DNA of 23,973 nucleotides. Origin: Saccoglossus kowalevskii (lineage: Eukaryota; Hemichordata; Enteropneusta; Harrimaniidae). Shown here one piece after another: positions 1-12,000 of this stretch; the stretch's first letter is position 1, and each line of letters begins with the position of its first letter. The stretch lies in the NCBI RefSeq assembly GCF_000003605.2, contig NW_003123911.1:981-24953 (forward strand), written 5' to 3'. The translations under genes were made by a program, and so were the position numbers. The notes under the pieces are model-generated. The model did no database searches. It was not told the origin of the DNA and was given only the letters and a program-made list of their open reading frames with translations.

Positions 1-136
1 ATACCGACTACTTTTAGAACAAATCATTAAATTCACAGTAAAAAATCTTTAGAGAACAAAACTTTTAATTTACGGAACATGTTAGTTAATTTCCCTCATG
101 GTGGTCATGGTTAATTAACATATTTGCAATTTGCAT

Positions 137-309
137 ATGCGCACTGCCGTATACATATATCAAATCTATCAGATGATGTATATTTTGTACAGTAGTAGCA
201 TGCTTAGTAACTTCTAGAAAATGTCTGAATTACATATAAATTTGTAAATCGTGTTACCCCTGTTGCTACCTGAATACATTCAAATCGGATTAAAATGTAC
301 TTAACCCCA
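137..309. repeat. Intron 4 segment of gene 1, alignable to gene 2 intron 4
   Basis: Colinear anchors shared with 12820-12969: TCAGATGATGTATA, AGTAGCAT, TACCCCTGTT and AAAATGTA..CCCCA. A remnant of the gene duplication or a conserved element (see findings). Confidence 0.6.
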
Positions 310-462
310 ATAATCAGGTTAACATATTAACACTCAACAATTTGGTTCAGGATCCTTATTTCGCATATAAACAATAAACATAGTTTTATCATATGATGGT
401 ATTTTTGTATGGTAATGTTTATGCCTATTGTAAACGCTGTGTAATAATATAATTGTACAAAC

Positions 463-661
463 CCGACTGCGTATTCTGTATTAATGCCAGTAAATCTGTA
501 ATTACTACAACCAATGAAAATTAGCATGACAGAGAGAGGTGCTGTGAGTGCCGCTGCAATTACGATATTTCTAGCTGTTGTCTTTAACTTTGGTTTGTAT
601 TTTCGCATGAGTGTGCCTCCAACAAAAATCGCCAGTCCACTCGGTATAACAAATGCAAAAG
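463..661 (-). CDS. Gene 1 coding exon 4: TM8-TM9, 3' end uncertain
   Basis: The acceptor is TTTTCTCAG (AG just above 661), phase 1. It encodes PFAFVIPSGLAIFVGG and the KYKPKL loop, corresponding to GGYFLRRFKPDL in gene 2. TM9 and IFIGCSNYRFTGI follow, matching the start of loop 5. Two phase-2 donors are possible. GTTTGT (462 downwards) gives a 199-nt exon. GTGTTA (333 downwards) gives 328 nt and adds 43 open codons. The first is the better splice consensus; the second matches the intron alignment with gene 2. Confidence 0.75.
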
Positions 662-3600
662 CTGAGAAAACATAAAAGTAACGAACGTTGGTTTGTCAAT
701 CACGCTTTTCTGTTGGAATGTGAGAAAATTATATACTAGTATCTTTGATGCAGTTACGGCGGTTACATTATCACCGCTCATCGCAAACGATTGTGGGATA
801 CTAGTATATTATGTCATTTCCGTCTGCGCAATGCAATATGTGATACTAGTACTTACGTCATTTATGCGCAGTGTATGTTTACGATTATGTCACGTGGTCA
901 CCACTTATACCACGTATGTTTGTACAAAACATGACGTCATTCAACACAGAATTCTCGATTAGTTTATTGTTGTTTGCCGAGGTTTGTACTAGAATCTACT
1001 ACCTTACTATACCTATATTACTATACCTTCTATATCTACAATATCATTAGTTCTAAATGTTGTCATACTTACGGACAATGATTCCTGCTATTGACATGGT
1101 AACTCTGAATTGGTCACTGATGTATTTAACACAAAAAGGTGCGAATGCTGCCATTAGGGCCATATCGGATGTACGTACGAACATAAGTGCCAGGTAAGTT
1201 TTGTTGCAGATGAGACGCTTCAGTGCCTGCGGTAGATCTGAAATATAACAGAAGTTCGGATTCGCACTTTTAGTAATACTACAAACACAATTTCGTTAAA
1301 TTGATAGTAAACAATTCTATGAATGTGCCAAAATACACTCTAGAAAGATTGCTGTAAAAATTAGCTGAGGCGATAGTAGTATCTATCTGTGGTGTGTGCA
1401 CGGTGATATGTGTTGAGGCTACCATTAAAAACGAAAAGGGTAAGACAACAACACATTTCTAAATAAATGATTTTATTACGGAATTGTTTTGTTTTTGTTT
1501 CTCTTGCGTCCTACAAAGATAGTTAAAATGCGTATTTTCCTTCTGAATTGTATTGCATATGTCTGATATTGCCACAAACGAATGAATTAACTAGCAACTG
1601 TGTCCACGGAAGTGGAAATTATCATGTCATTGTTTAATTGCGAATTAAGAACATAGTAAGGAATCATATTATCCTCATACATTAATTTCCCTTTTTTCTA
1701 TGATTTGATATTATTATACCTCGTAACCCTAACAACCAATCAGATTCGCGCATTTTGCGGTTAGTATATTTGCACATTATCCATGGGTTATAGTAACAAT
1801 GTTATGCCCCAGAATATGAATATTAAATATTGATACGAAATATGTATCTTTCGAAAATTTGAATTAACTGTTTTATGCTGGGAAAACGTGATATATACTT
1901 AGACAGTTTGTTAAAGGGAAAAGTCTCTTTGCTGAAAAAAAAGAGTAACCAGTACTATAACATTATAAATCTGTTCCCTCGGCCTAGCTTGACTGTCCGG
2001 CAACTGATATATTTCAAAAGTAGGTGTATTATGTTCACATCAAAGTTTCCACAAAGATATACTCTTCACAATCTAACTTAATTTTAACCATGGCTTGTTT
2101 ATTTACGTTGCTGCTCAGTATATCTTCAATAGAAAAATGCGAGTTCCAGGTACAATTATATTTTGCTCCTGACGCATCAAAAACGCTCCGTTGCAGTTTG
2201 ATTTTGTTACCCTGATTTTGATCATTTTAATGTTTCCGTCGCTACAAACAACGGAGGGAAATGCTGACTTGAAGTTGGGTATATTAAGCGATATTGAACA
2301 ATTCATTCCTATATACACTCGCAATATATTGTGGTATGACCACCTTTGACGGGTGGTTATTGCTTGAATATCTGTACATCGTAATAATGGAAACCAACTT
2401 AAAACAATAACATACCTTTCATTTTTTGCTTCCGAACAGGTGCAGCATTCTTAGATTCGTCTACTCCTTGCTTATATGTATCTTCGCCTCCAATCTTAGC
2501 ATGGAACCTTTTTGGGAGTAGCATAAATGGTATCCCAATCATAATACACAATGTACCGTTGATAATAAAAGGTAGCCACCATGCACCGACCCAGCGTGGA
2601 TCATACGGAGTAATACCAACCATTGATGTATCAACACGGTAGAAATCTACGTAAAGGTTACTATATGCGGCTGATAACGGAAAGCCGATGAGCGGACCAA
2701 TCGCATACATAGCAAACATCATACCTAAATCGAACAATATAGTAAAAATTACAGCTATTTATATGCCCATCTTTGTATTGTGCTCAATGGTGGTGGATTG
2801 CATCCGTGAAATCAAAATCGTGTACGATTGAGTGCAGTCGTTCAAAAATAGTGTTTTTATATCGAAATAATATCAATATTGTTAAATGCTTGCTTACACT
2901 TATAACATCAGAAAACGACGTTTCGTCACTAGGGTGTGAAAGGCGTATTCATGATGAAACTACACCTGTCGTGTTATCGTGACCATTAGAAGATTAAGTA
3001 ATGCCCAAATTAGGATACATGAGTATGTATATTAAGATATATGTCACTGACAGTGAACACTACTCCCTGGTACACAAATATATTTTGGAAAAAATATATT
3101 GTACAGAAATTGTAATTTTGAGTTCGATTTCCGAAAATCACAATGATAGGGCTTTACTTAACATTGATATCCTATGATAGAACGTTATTGCCAAATACTG
3201 TCATGTGTTCGGTTGTATGATTTTAATGGATTGATTACACGTCCCAATATCTTGAATATAATGTTTTATTGAAAATAATGTGATAACAGCGAAACTAGTT
3301 ATGGGGAGATATGAGTAAAATTCAAAAACTACATCTCTGTCGGAATATTTCAATTTCAGCGACAAGGTTTAATTTTAAAATGAGCTGTGTCTTCGCGATT
3401 AGCAATCAGTGATAAAAAGGTCCAACAACTGACAAAATGTCTAATACTACTCAGTACTTTCTATAAAAATAGCATGTATATACCTAAATAGAACGGAGCT
3501 CTATTTTTGACAACGTTATCGTCAATATACGTGACTCCGAGAATGAAGATTGGAGATATACCGATGCCGAACATCGTTAGACCTGCGAATATCAGTAGCA

Positions 3601-4198
3601 ACACTTTAAACTGCTCCCCGCTAATGGCCCCCTCGTTGCATCCATCACCGGTGTCGTTAACGGAATATTCTACGTCATTTCCGGCACTGCAGAGAATCGA
3701 AGTCGAGTTGTCACTGTGAATGGTGCCGTATTGATATGGTTCAGACATAAACTGTAGGCAGCTGACTATGTATAATCCTATCCCAGCAAGTACCATGCCG
3801 CCTCCTATCCAACGTGGCGTGTGGCTGTTTCGTCTACCACCAATGTAACCAACTAGAAGCAATGCCACAAGTTGGGCAACATCGGTGAGAGTGAATGCAA
3901 GACCAACTACCTTAGACGGTAAACTATAGCGTTTCTCCCAATTACTAACAGAGGTTGTCATACTTGCAAAATTTAAAGTCACGCACAGTGTTGCTACCAC
4001 AAGACCGGCGAGCGCAATATGAAACTTCGCAAACACTTGTATACACTGAGGGCGCCATGTACTTATTCCGCATCTATAATCATTCTCGTCGGTCTTAGAC
4101 GTTTTAAAGGTGACATTCACGGTCGGGTGATTAAGCAGAGATCCCTCCGTTTCTGTCCGTACATCATGGTTATTGTTCTTTTTCCCATTGTTATCCAT
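463..4198 (-). CDS. OATP/SLCO-family transporter (gene 1), 5' part; four coding exons in window
   Basis: Minus-strand exons 4198-3484, 2724-2416, 1237-1073 and 661-463 (exon 4 could extend to 334). The gene continues off the left edge, so the Kazal-like exon and the C-terminal exons are not seen. Introns 1-3 lie at the same codon positions and phases as in gene 2, and exon 3 is the same length (165 nt). The protein shows a charged N-terminus, TM1-4, two glycosylation sequons (N164, N181) in loop 2, and the signature DPRWVGAWWLPFI (280-292). It continues through TM7 to TM9 up to an IFIGCSN block. The expected role is sodium-independent organic anion uptake at the plasma membrane. The signature has Pro where Gly is usual, and the end of exon 4 is ambiguous. 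No stop or frameshift occurs in the visible exons, so it looks functional that far. Confidence 0.88.
1073..1237 (-). CDS. Gene 1 coding exon 3: start of second half
   Basis: 165 nt, phase 1 to phase 1. The acceptor is TATATTTCAG and the donor GTAAGT (1072-1067). It begins DLPQALKRLICNKTYL, homologous to EFPKALGRLFTNLSLI of gene 2 and typical of OATPs before TM7, and ends near KYISDQFRVTMS. The exon is identified from its motif, its splice sites and the exact length match with gene 2. Confidence 0.9.
2416..2724 (-). CDS. Gene 1 coding exon 2: TM5, OATP signature, TM6
   Basis: 309 nt, phase 1 to phase 1. The acceptor is TTCGATTTAG and the donor GTATGT (2415 downwards). It encodes MMFAMYAIGPLIGFPLS (TM5), DPRWVGAWWLPFI (280-292) and TM6, then a Lys-rich cytosolic loop 12 codons shorter than in gene 2. 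Pro290 replaces the Gly usual at this signature position. Confidence 0.92.
3484..4198 (-). CDS. Gene 1 coding exon 1: N-terminus to TM4
   Basis: 715 nt, ending in phase 1 at donor GTATAT (3483-3478); residues 1-238 plus one base. The Met at 4198 was chosen because a good acceptor (GGTATTTCAG) ends at 4229, 30 nt upstream, as in gene 2. In-frame Met codons further upstream, up to 4267, would lie in the intron. After an Asn/Thr-rich tail come TM1 (about 60-82), TM2 (about 97-120), the GGRRNSHTPRW loop, TM3 (131-150), loop 2 with N164 and N181, TM4, and the terminal APFYL-G matching SPLYL-G of gene 2. Confidence 0.92.
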
Positions 4199-4231
4199 AT
4201 TTATATCTCGGGGGACGACAGGAATCACCTG
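4199..4231 (-). promoter_or_regulatory. Likely 5' UTR splice acceptor immediately upstream of gene 1 ATG
   Basis: GGTATTTCAG ends at 4229, and the next 30 nt lead to the ATG at 4198. Upstream in-frame Met codons fall on the intron side of this acceptor, which decides the start choice. Confidence 0.5.
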
Positions 4232-4267
4232 AAATACCAACATGCACGCTTTTAAACACTTACACAC

Positions 4268-7200
4268 AAAGCATTGTTCATCAATGGACGATTGTTTTTC
4301 TTAAATCCCACGTAACACTGTAGACATATATGTGTTTTGCATTGCAGACAAACAATTGTAAATCCACCTAAATATCACAATGCTCGCCATTTTCTTATGC
4401 TAAGTAGTAATTGTCAAATGACGCCATAGAACCAGTGTCCCATTGCAACTAAAGACTCCACTGTAGCCAAACACGGTTTATAACATATTCTATAGTTTAG
4501 ATTATTGAGAAATCTAAGGCAATGTAATGAATTTCACGTCACGTTAAATCACCTGCATACATTTGTATTGAGAATAACGTTGACTCGTTGTTTACCAAAT
4601 CTGTGCCACCATGACTCGTCCATTCAAGGTTATACATACACTTGGTCCTAACTATCCACAAATATATTATTGTTTAGACCAGTTAAGAAAGATGGCGATG
4701 CTATCTAGATTTATGTTTTTTTTAGAATCGAGTGCGCAGTATCTCACCTGTGTGCTTTTTAAGGTACTGTTCTGATGCGTCGACGTCCTTGGTGACGATG
4801 AAAGAATGGCTGTGTATTTACATTTTGTCACGTGGTCGTTATATTCATGGTTCTTTGCTTACAAGGTTAAACAAGTCAAGAATGTATTGTAAAGTACTCG
4901 AAACTTTTATAACTAACTAGTGCGTAGTAAATCATATCAAACATGGTTGTATTTTATAGTAAAATATTCATTTAGTTTTAGCTCTGTGTTTATGGTTATG
5001 CTTCAGTATGGATTGTACTGGAGATGTATGAACAGACAAATCACTCGTTCCCATAACAACTGCATCCGATGAAGACAATATTTATAAAATTGCATACCAT
5101 AGCTCCAACTCTTTATTCGAATTTACTTTGTGTTTGTTGACAAAGGAACGGAGTGATATGCATCAAGACGGAATGTCACGTCATTGCCAAGAGCGTTTAC
5201 GCTCGCCGATCGTTTCATCAACGGGAGATTTATAAGCTACTTAACAATGGAAATGTGTACGCAACGGGTTCGATAGCCTTACAGTTGAGACAATGCTTGC
5301 GGGGACATAAAACTGGCATTCGTGGTTCGGAAAATTAGCATATTCAGATTATCAGCGTGCTAATATCTATTAAACTGAAGGGTGTCCTTGCAATCGGCAA
5401 GGCGACATATAAGATACGAAGTGGAGGTGTCCTAGTCTAGTGATGTTCTATGTTTAGATTCAACAATAAAGATTCTGTAATCAGTTTAGAACAAATCTTC
5501 GATCTCCAACCGGCACATTAAATGTCAACGAATGCTTAGAAATAGTCTATGGAATGCACAACAAATGATTGACGGTATGGTGTATCGCAGTAAATATTTA
5601 AAATGTAAATCATACAACGAAACAAAATCAATATGACAGACAACATGGTATTCTAACGTTTTCCCTATCACGCCACCTCAATCATACGCAGCTTGCTTGC
5701 GTGATTGGATCACCAGGGTCGTGGCCTCAATTTGACTTTCAGCAAATCTAGATCTGGTATTGCATTTGCAGGTGCGTTGAATCTGAAATGTTCATACTTA
5801 GTGGTAGAATAATATCATATAAACAATGAATTCGTTGTGTACAAGAACGTAAAGTACCACAAGCAGATCCATGTTTTGAAAGATACCTCGATATCCACTT
5901 GACCGTGACTGAATGTCGAGGTGAACGGGACAATCTGGAACAAACAGAGAACAATAACAGCACATGCTAATCTGTGCCGTACTATTGGTGTCCATCGCGT
6001 TTGAATTATAAAAATTTCTGGTATGTCTTTGCCTCGAGGACTCCAATTACATGAAGCGTGCTAAGCAAACGGGTCAGTTATTCAGTGTTATTTTGTGTTA
6101 CTGCGCAAGTGCGTGCGATGCGTTGCCCCCGAAACGAAAGTTGAATGCGAAGCTACTAACAAGATTATATCTGATTTGCCAGCCAACGCTAACACGTAAC
6201 AGTCGGATCAATCAGAAAGCAGCTTGCTTGTTGACGTGTTTTTTGACGTATATGCGTTGTATATATGCCTCGACTCAACTGTGAATGCTTTTGGGTATTA
6301 CATTTGAATATAATGATATTTCGGTGTAGTTTAGTGGTAGTTATCTGACACAAATGTGTGCTGATAGTTTAACTGATTTCAGTAAATACGCCACGCCCAC
6401 CAACAATTCGTTTACTGCTTCATACATCATCCTGCGTTATACAAGAAATCTAACGTAAACATAGGACAAACACAGGTCATTTACTAGAGCAATTTTATAA
6501 TCTCAAATTTGTCGTAGAACAGCGCCGCTGTATTTGAAATTTTTACGCAATTTGTGTGTTTTGTACAAAGTATTTGTTGAAAGAGAAAGGTGTTGAAACA
6601 ATCCTATATTTAAGCAGTATGCCGCTACGGGGTGCAGCTCGTTTCAGTGTTAAAATGCGAACTGGCCGGGACGCCGTGTAGTTTAAAGCTCCACACTGGG
6701 TGGCGCCGGGTATGTTTGTAACAATTATTACTTCTTCAGGCTGAAGCTGCGGGCGGTTAGATTAGCATGACAAGGCGTGCGTCTGCTTAGAATGCGAGGC
6801 GCGGTGTACGGTGACATGCTACGCAGATTTCCCGATGTTGCAGGTTCTATGCGCGTGAGTCGAACGTGTCATGTAACTCATTAGATAACGCACAGATCGC
6901 TTGGAAAGTTTCGAATGCGTAAACAGGACGCACAACATGATTTTCCAAACTCCCCTCATTTGCATAGAGTTTTAAAAATCGTATTAAAAAATAAATCGCA
7001 TATCATATCAGTTGCATACTTTTTATCTTTTTAAATATTATTTTGTTTTACCATTATTAGTAATTTCCTTTTTCAATATTTTAATTTCTGTTCACATAAA
7101 TAGTATTTTGTATTTATTTCTGGTAATAAAAGTTATCAAATTTGTGATATATTTCATATATCTAAAACTGTTATCACAGTTGAAATTGACTAAACTCCAG

Positions 7201-8691
7201 GGGTTACAATACACAAGAATTTAATAAATCAATCGCGCATGATATCCACAAATGTGAACGAGAGGAAATGTTGAGGCAACGTGAGTATCGCCATGCGAAT
7301 TACATTCGTATACAGATTAAGGTCAGGTTAACATTCACAGCTGTAAAACATTGATCAGGTTGGTGCCTTCGGGGGTATTGTCCTGTAATTCATTGCTCTG
7401 TAATAACAACAACGCTAACTACGCATACTTTTCAACCTTTTCACCACCAGTTCCCTGTTTTCATCACAAATTCATAAAATATTCCCGTTTATAATCTGCA
7501 CTATCCTTCAGAAAATTGGGACAAAAATAGCCAAATTTTTTGAATAAAAACTAAAAATAACGCAAATTTCGGGTCTTTAAAATAACAGAAATTTCCTGAC
7601 ATATTGAAGAATATAAGAAAAAAGGATGTAGAATAATTTGGGCGAGCAAGTCTTGTGGTTATATAAAGGTTAAACGTATACGTGATTAACTGTTTGAACA
7701 CCAAAATCATTTTTTGTCACGAAACCCAAATTAAAACACACATAGTTTTTTGGGGGTGGGTCAAAAAATGATCATAACTTGTATCCATCTGTCAGTGGTG
7801 CTTACAGAATATTGCTAATGCATGCATATCCACGAGAACATTATATATGCAATGCAATGGACACATTGGTATTAAAATGAACATATCAGGTACATGAGAT
7901 TATACCTTTTACCAACATTTTACATTATACCAATATTTACTGATTGTCACTGATTATGGTTCAAGAGAAACAGAAACTTCGATTAAATAGGGTGTTATGC
8001 GTATTTTTTTATTGAAATATAGGGCCACAATTCCCATGGTATAGTTCGATGAACTTTATTATTAAATGTATACATTCAAATATTGTGTTATTATTCACAT
8101 AGAAAACGTAAGTACAATATCATTTAATTTGTAATTATCGTACCTCTGTTTACGAAATGATTATCGGAAACTTAAATACGAATAATTGCTAACCCGTGTG
8201 AAAAGCAATAAACTCACATTGAATGACGCAGTATGTTAATTTTCATTTGTGTGAAGTAAAATTAATATTAACTCTGTTAAAATCCGAATGAACGAGTAAA
8301 AATAGCAAAGTAAATATCCAAGTGAAATAAAATATATGAAATTCAATTATTATTATTACAAATTCAAATCTACAATATAATATGATGTAAAAGAAATGCA
8401 CATTCTAATTAACATACGGTTGAAGTGTGTATATGTTCTCAAACTTACAATACAAAATACTGCGACAAAACGCTTCTGTGACGTCAAAATGACGTACATG
8501 GTAAAACAATATCATTCAAATAAACAGTTTTAATTTTCCTGTTGTGTAGGCCTTTTATAATATAGTAAATCTCTAAAGAGAAACGGTAGTTTTATCGAAA
8601 AACGTCCACCTATCAAAACAATAACGACACTGTGAACACTGCCCTACGTCATACCTATGTCATACAGGCGATTTGTCGTAAGAGGGCGCTA
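4268..8691. other. Intergenic region between gene 2 (3' end) and gene 1 (5' end)
   Basis: No open frame here resembles a known protein. Contents seen: a donor-like CACACAG|GTGAGA on the minus strand (exon side ending at 4748), possibly a gene 1 leader exon; a relatively GC/CpG-rich tract at about 6600-6930; the dispersed repeat at 7468-7674; and a palindromic CRE-like TGACGTCA at 8479-8486. The remainder is AT-rich unique sequence. Confidence 0.5.
7468..7674 (+). repeat. Dispersed repeat, copy 1
   Basis: Shares colinear blocks with 14370-14560, including CCTTCAGAAnAnTGGGACAA, GAAGAATATAAGAAAAAA and a TTTGG-CGAG-AAGTCT-GTGGT block. Located between genes 1 and 2. No coding capacity seen. Confidence 0.7.
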
Positions 8692-8697
8692 TTTATT
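8692..8697 (-). terminator. Poly(A) signal of gene 2
   Basis: AATAAA on the minus strand (TTTATT on plus), about 53 nt after the gene 2 stop codon. It is the first canonical hexamer downstream, so the 3' UTR is probably short. Confidence 0.6.
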
Positions 8698-8749
8698 TAC
8701 CTAAGAGGTGTATTTGGGTGTTAAACGTCACACGTGTTGTTATGAGCGA

Positions 8750-9033
8750 TTATAAGTAGACAACTTCCGCATTGTCAGTGTTCAAGTTCAGATTCACATC
8801 CCTAATTTCAAGGAGCGTACCTTTCTCTTCTTTTCGTTTTAGCGACTGCCAACATATGGTGTACATAAGAAGAGCTAATATCTTGAGAACTATTTGAAAG
8901 GTGAATAGCTTATAACGATAATCAAAGAGATCGTATTGCCAACAAGTGCTGAATTCGCTGCACTGACTTTGGCTCCATAACAAGCAGGTCGAGTCGATGA
9001 TAATGCCCATATAAATAGGCGTTGGTACCCATC
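8750..9033 (-). CDS. Gene 2 coding exon 8: TM11-TM12 and cytosolic C-terminus
   Basis: 284 nt including the TAA stop (8750-8752). The acceptor is TTTTCCTACAG. It opens with WVPTPIYMGIIIDSTCLLW, the canonical OATP block in TM11. Another extracellular Cys-containing segment and TM12 (ending in MYTICW) follow, then a cytosolic tail ending in EVVYL. That ending could act as a hydrophobic (class II-like) PDZ ligand, which is inference only. An AATAAA poly(A) signal lies about 55 nt downstream. Confidence 0.95.
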
Positions 9034-12000
9034 CTGTAGGAAAAGTAAAAGATGATAAACTGATCACTAAAATACATTTTACCTGACCGTGAAACTGGCA
9101 GACTTATTTGAATAAACAACGTTTCATGGTCTGCAATATGACTACACCTAACCGGATATTGAAAATGGGTTGAGACATCTCATTCTAGGTCTACCAGCAG
9201 TAACTTGTCCTTGCCAACTTATTTACGCCATTTGCTGTTGTCCTTCCATACATGTCGCATTCATGTGTACTGATTATTCACACTAATCCCAATTAGTTAT
9301 TTATTATGTTTCAAAATAATGTCATTTATATATATATGACATTTCATATTACGAAGATGAAGAAAAAAAAATATGAGGTTGTATGTCAGTTTACCGTTGT
9401 TTTCTATGACAAAGATATATCTCAATATCTCAAAATTTTCCTTCGTGACATGAAATGATATACCGTGTTTAAAAATGTACTTGTTCATGGTAGATGTAAT
9501 TAAAACATTAAATTATTTCAATGTTTTTTTTTTCTTTGTGGTCTATTGTCACTTCATGCATATATATTATTTGACATTTTCTCTCAAAAACAGATTGACA
9601 GTGAATTAAAAAGACAACATATTGTTGACTAATACTAAAACGATTAATTATAGTTTTTGCTACGACATATTATCAATGTTATTTACGCTAAAATATGCAC
9701 GCATGTCGAAAACGTACGAGTAGCATTCTGTCTTAAGTAGAAGCTTGAGAACTATATAACTGCGTATCGACTTACCGAGTACTTGAGCAAACAGTTGACG
9801 AATCCCAAGGGCAAACGGTTTATCAGCGGGAGCAACACAACTGAAACATACATTATACATAATTATCGTGACACAATGTCATGTGATATGTATCACATAT
9901 AACAAATATAAAGACTATTTCTAGATATGTTTGCAGTCATGCATTTTTGCTACTTTTAATTCATGTTATTAATTTCTTTCTGTATTCCGCTTTACATTTT
10001 AAAACAAAACCAACAAAGAACTATGCAATACAAATTGTGTGGTTATCAAACGAACAAGTCAGTTCCTGCGTTGGATTCGGAACGCACATTATTGAAAATG
10101 GAAATACCTAAACACAGTTTTTTTTAAGATTATTAATACCAATATGAAGATATGATACTAGTATGCNNNNNNNNNNNNNNNNNNNNNNNNNNNNNNNNNN
10201 NNNNNNNNNNNNNNNNNNNNNNNNNNNNNNNNNNNNNNNNNNNNNNNNNNNNNNNNNNNNNNNNNNNNNNNNNNNNNNNNNNNNNNNNNNNNNNNNNNNN
10301 NNNNNNNNNNNNNNNNNNNNNNNNNNNNNNNNNNNNNNNNNNNNNNNNNNNNNNNNNNNNNNNNNNNNNNNNNNNNNNNNNNNNNNNNNNNNNNNNNNNN
10401 NNNNNNNNNNNNNNNNNNNNNNNNNNNNNNNNNNNNNNNNGATTCGGAACGCACATTATTTGAAAATGGAAATACCTAAACACAGTTTTTTTTAAGATTA
10501 TTAATACCAATATGAAGATATGATACTAGTATGCACTTGACGAACTTACCGAAATGTTATAATCACAAAAGCAGTTAGTGGTAGTGAAGCGATGAGACTC
10601 TCGATAAAGATGACGACTGTGAAAAGGATCAACATAGATGTACACTGCCATCCACATATGCCAATCTGGGCTGTCTGTTCAGATAATACTGAGGTTCCAG
10701 GGTTTATACATGAACACGAACTAAAGTTCTATAAAAAAAAAGTTAATAAAAAATAAACTTTCTGCTTATGCATCAAGTTCAATCCCCCCTAAAAAAGACG
10801 ACACTGTAAATAGGGCTATTTTACCTATAGAAATATTAGACACCCCCCCCCCCTCCCCAGAGTAGTCCCCTTTAGTAAAATGCCACTTACAAATATACGA
10901 CTTGGTTATTCTTGCGTCATATCCAATAAAACCGTTTCAAATACATTCATGCCGCTTCTTCTTGCAAAATGTTTTTTTTTTTGTTTAATTCAAAATACGC
11001 CTTTACACATAAAGTAATTGTAGTGTGAAACCATAATAAAGACCGCTTATGAATTCCTATACAATGCGTTAAATCAATGTGGAAGACTTCCTATTTGATA
11101 ATGTCAATAACCCAAGATAATGTGCAGGAACTTGTATTGTGAAATAAAAACTTGTTTCACAGTTGGGATGCTAAACTACAGTCTACGATTAACTTTTCTA
11201 ATAATGGTACTTGACACCTCGAGAGCAATGGTACTCTAACTACCGACCTAGATTTGCAAGGTTGCCCAATTAGTTTGCTTCAATGTATTTTTTTTTCGAG
11301 ATCTCGATCTTAATCCTTTTCATGTTAGAGCCTTCTTTATCACAAATGGGTGTCAGTTGTCCGTAGGTAAGTTAATAGTGGAGTGTTGGACAATGGTTTC
11401 TTTACATATGGGCTTAAACAAAGTTGAGGTATTAGTCATACTCGTATACGATTCAATAGATTCGTTTGTTTAGTATTGTTTGTCTGTGCCTATGGAATCA
11501 TTTTTTTTTACTTTGGTGGTTTCAGGCGAGGTACTGTTTTCTCGGATTCTCTGGTTCATGTCCAGTGTCATTTGCTATTTAGTCACGCACCTATTTTTAA
11601 AAACAAGTTTAGGTGTAATATATTTACTAGCTGGGTAGAGTGCGTGTTGATCTTTTATATTCACACGAAAAGTCGAAGCTCTACCGCATTTTGGATGTGT
11701 ATATGTGTGTTAAAATAATAATTTTCTCAGTTTCCATCGTATATAGTAGTGAAAAGAAATAATTTGCAAATACTCATTCATTCAGCCTAGAAACTATCAG
11801 CGCGAGTGGCTATCATACATGGAAAATACTTTGAGACATAATGTTAAAGGCGCCATGGGCGGTATCACTTAATTACCTTATGTGTGGCTGTTTCAGTGCA
11901 GCCTGCAAAGCACGAGGAAAAGTATGTAATACCGTCACTGCCACACACCGGATCGTACCTACTATCTGTGCAGTCGCAATATATGTTACACGGTGACACC

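Noticed and set aside
4199-4267. Upstream in-frame Met codons extending gene 1 exon 1 by 23 residues
   Set aside because: They lie across a strong acceptor (TATTTCAG ending at 4229) and are not matched in gene 2.
9316-9347. ATGTCAT...ATGACAT palindrome with TA-rich centre
   Set aside because: A short AT-rich palindrome of this kind is expected by chance and has no flanking duplication.
10133-10510. Open frames running through the N gap
   Set aside because: They consist almost entirely of unknown residues and are an artefact of the gap.
11476-11718. 80-codon plus-strand open frame in gene 2 intron 5
   Set aside because: Low-complexity hydrophobic translation of AT-rich intron DNA with no domain.
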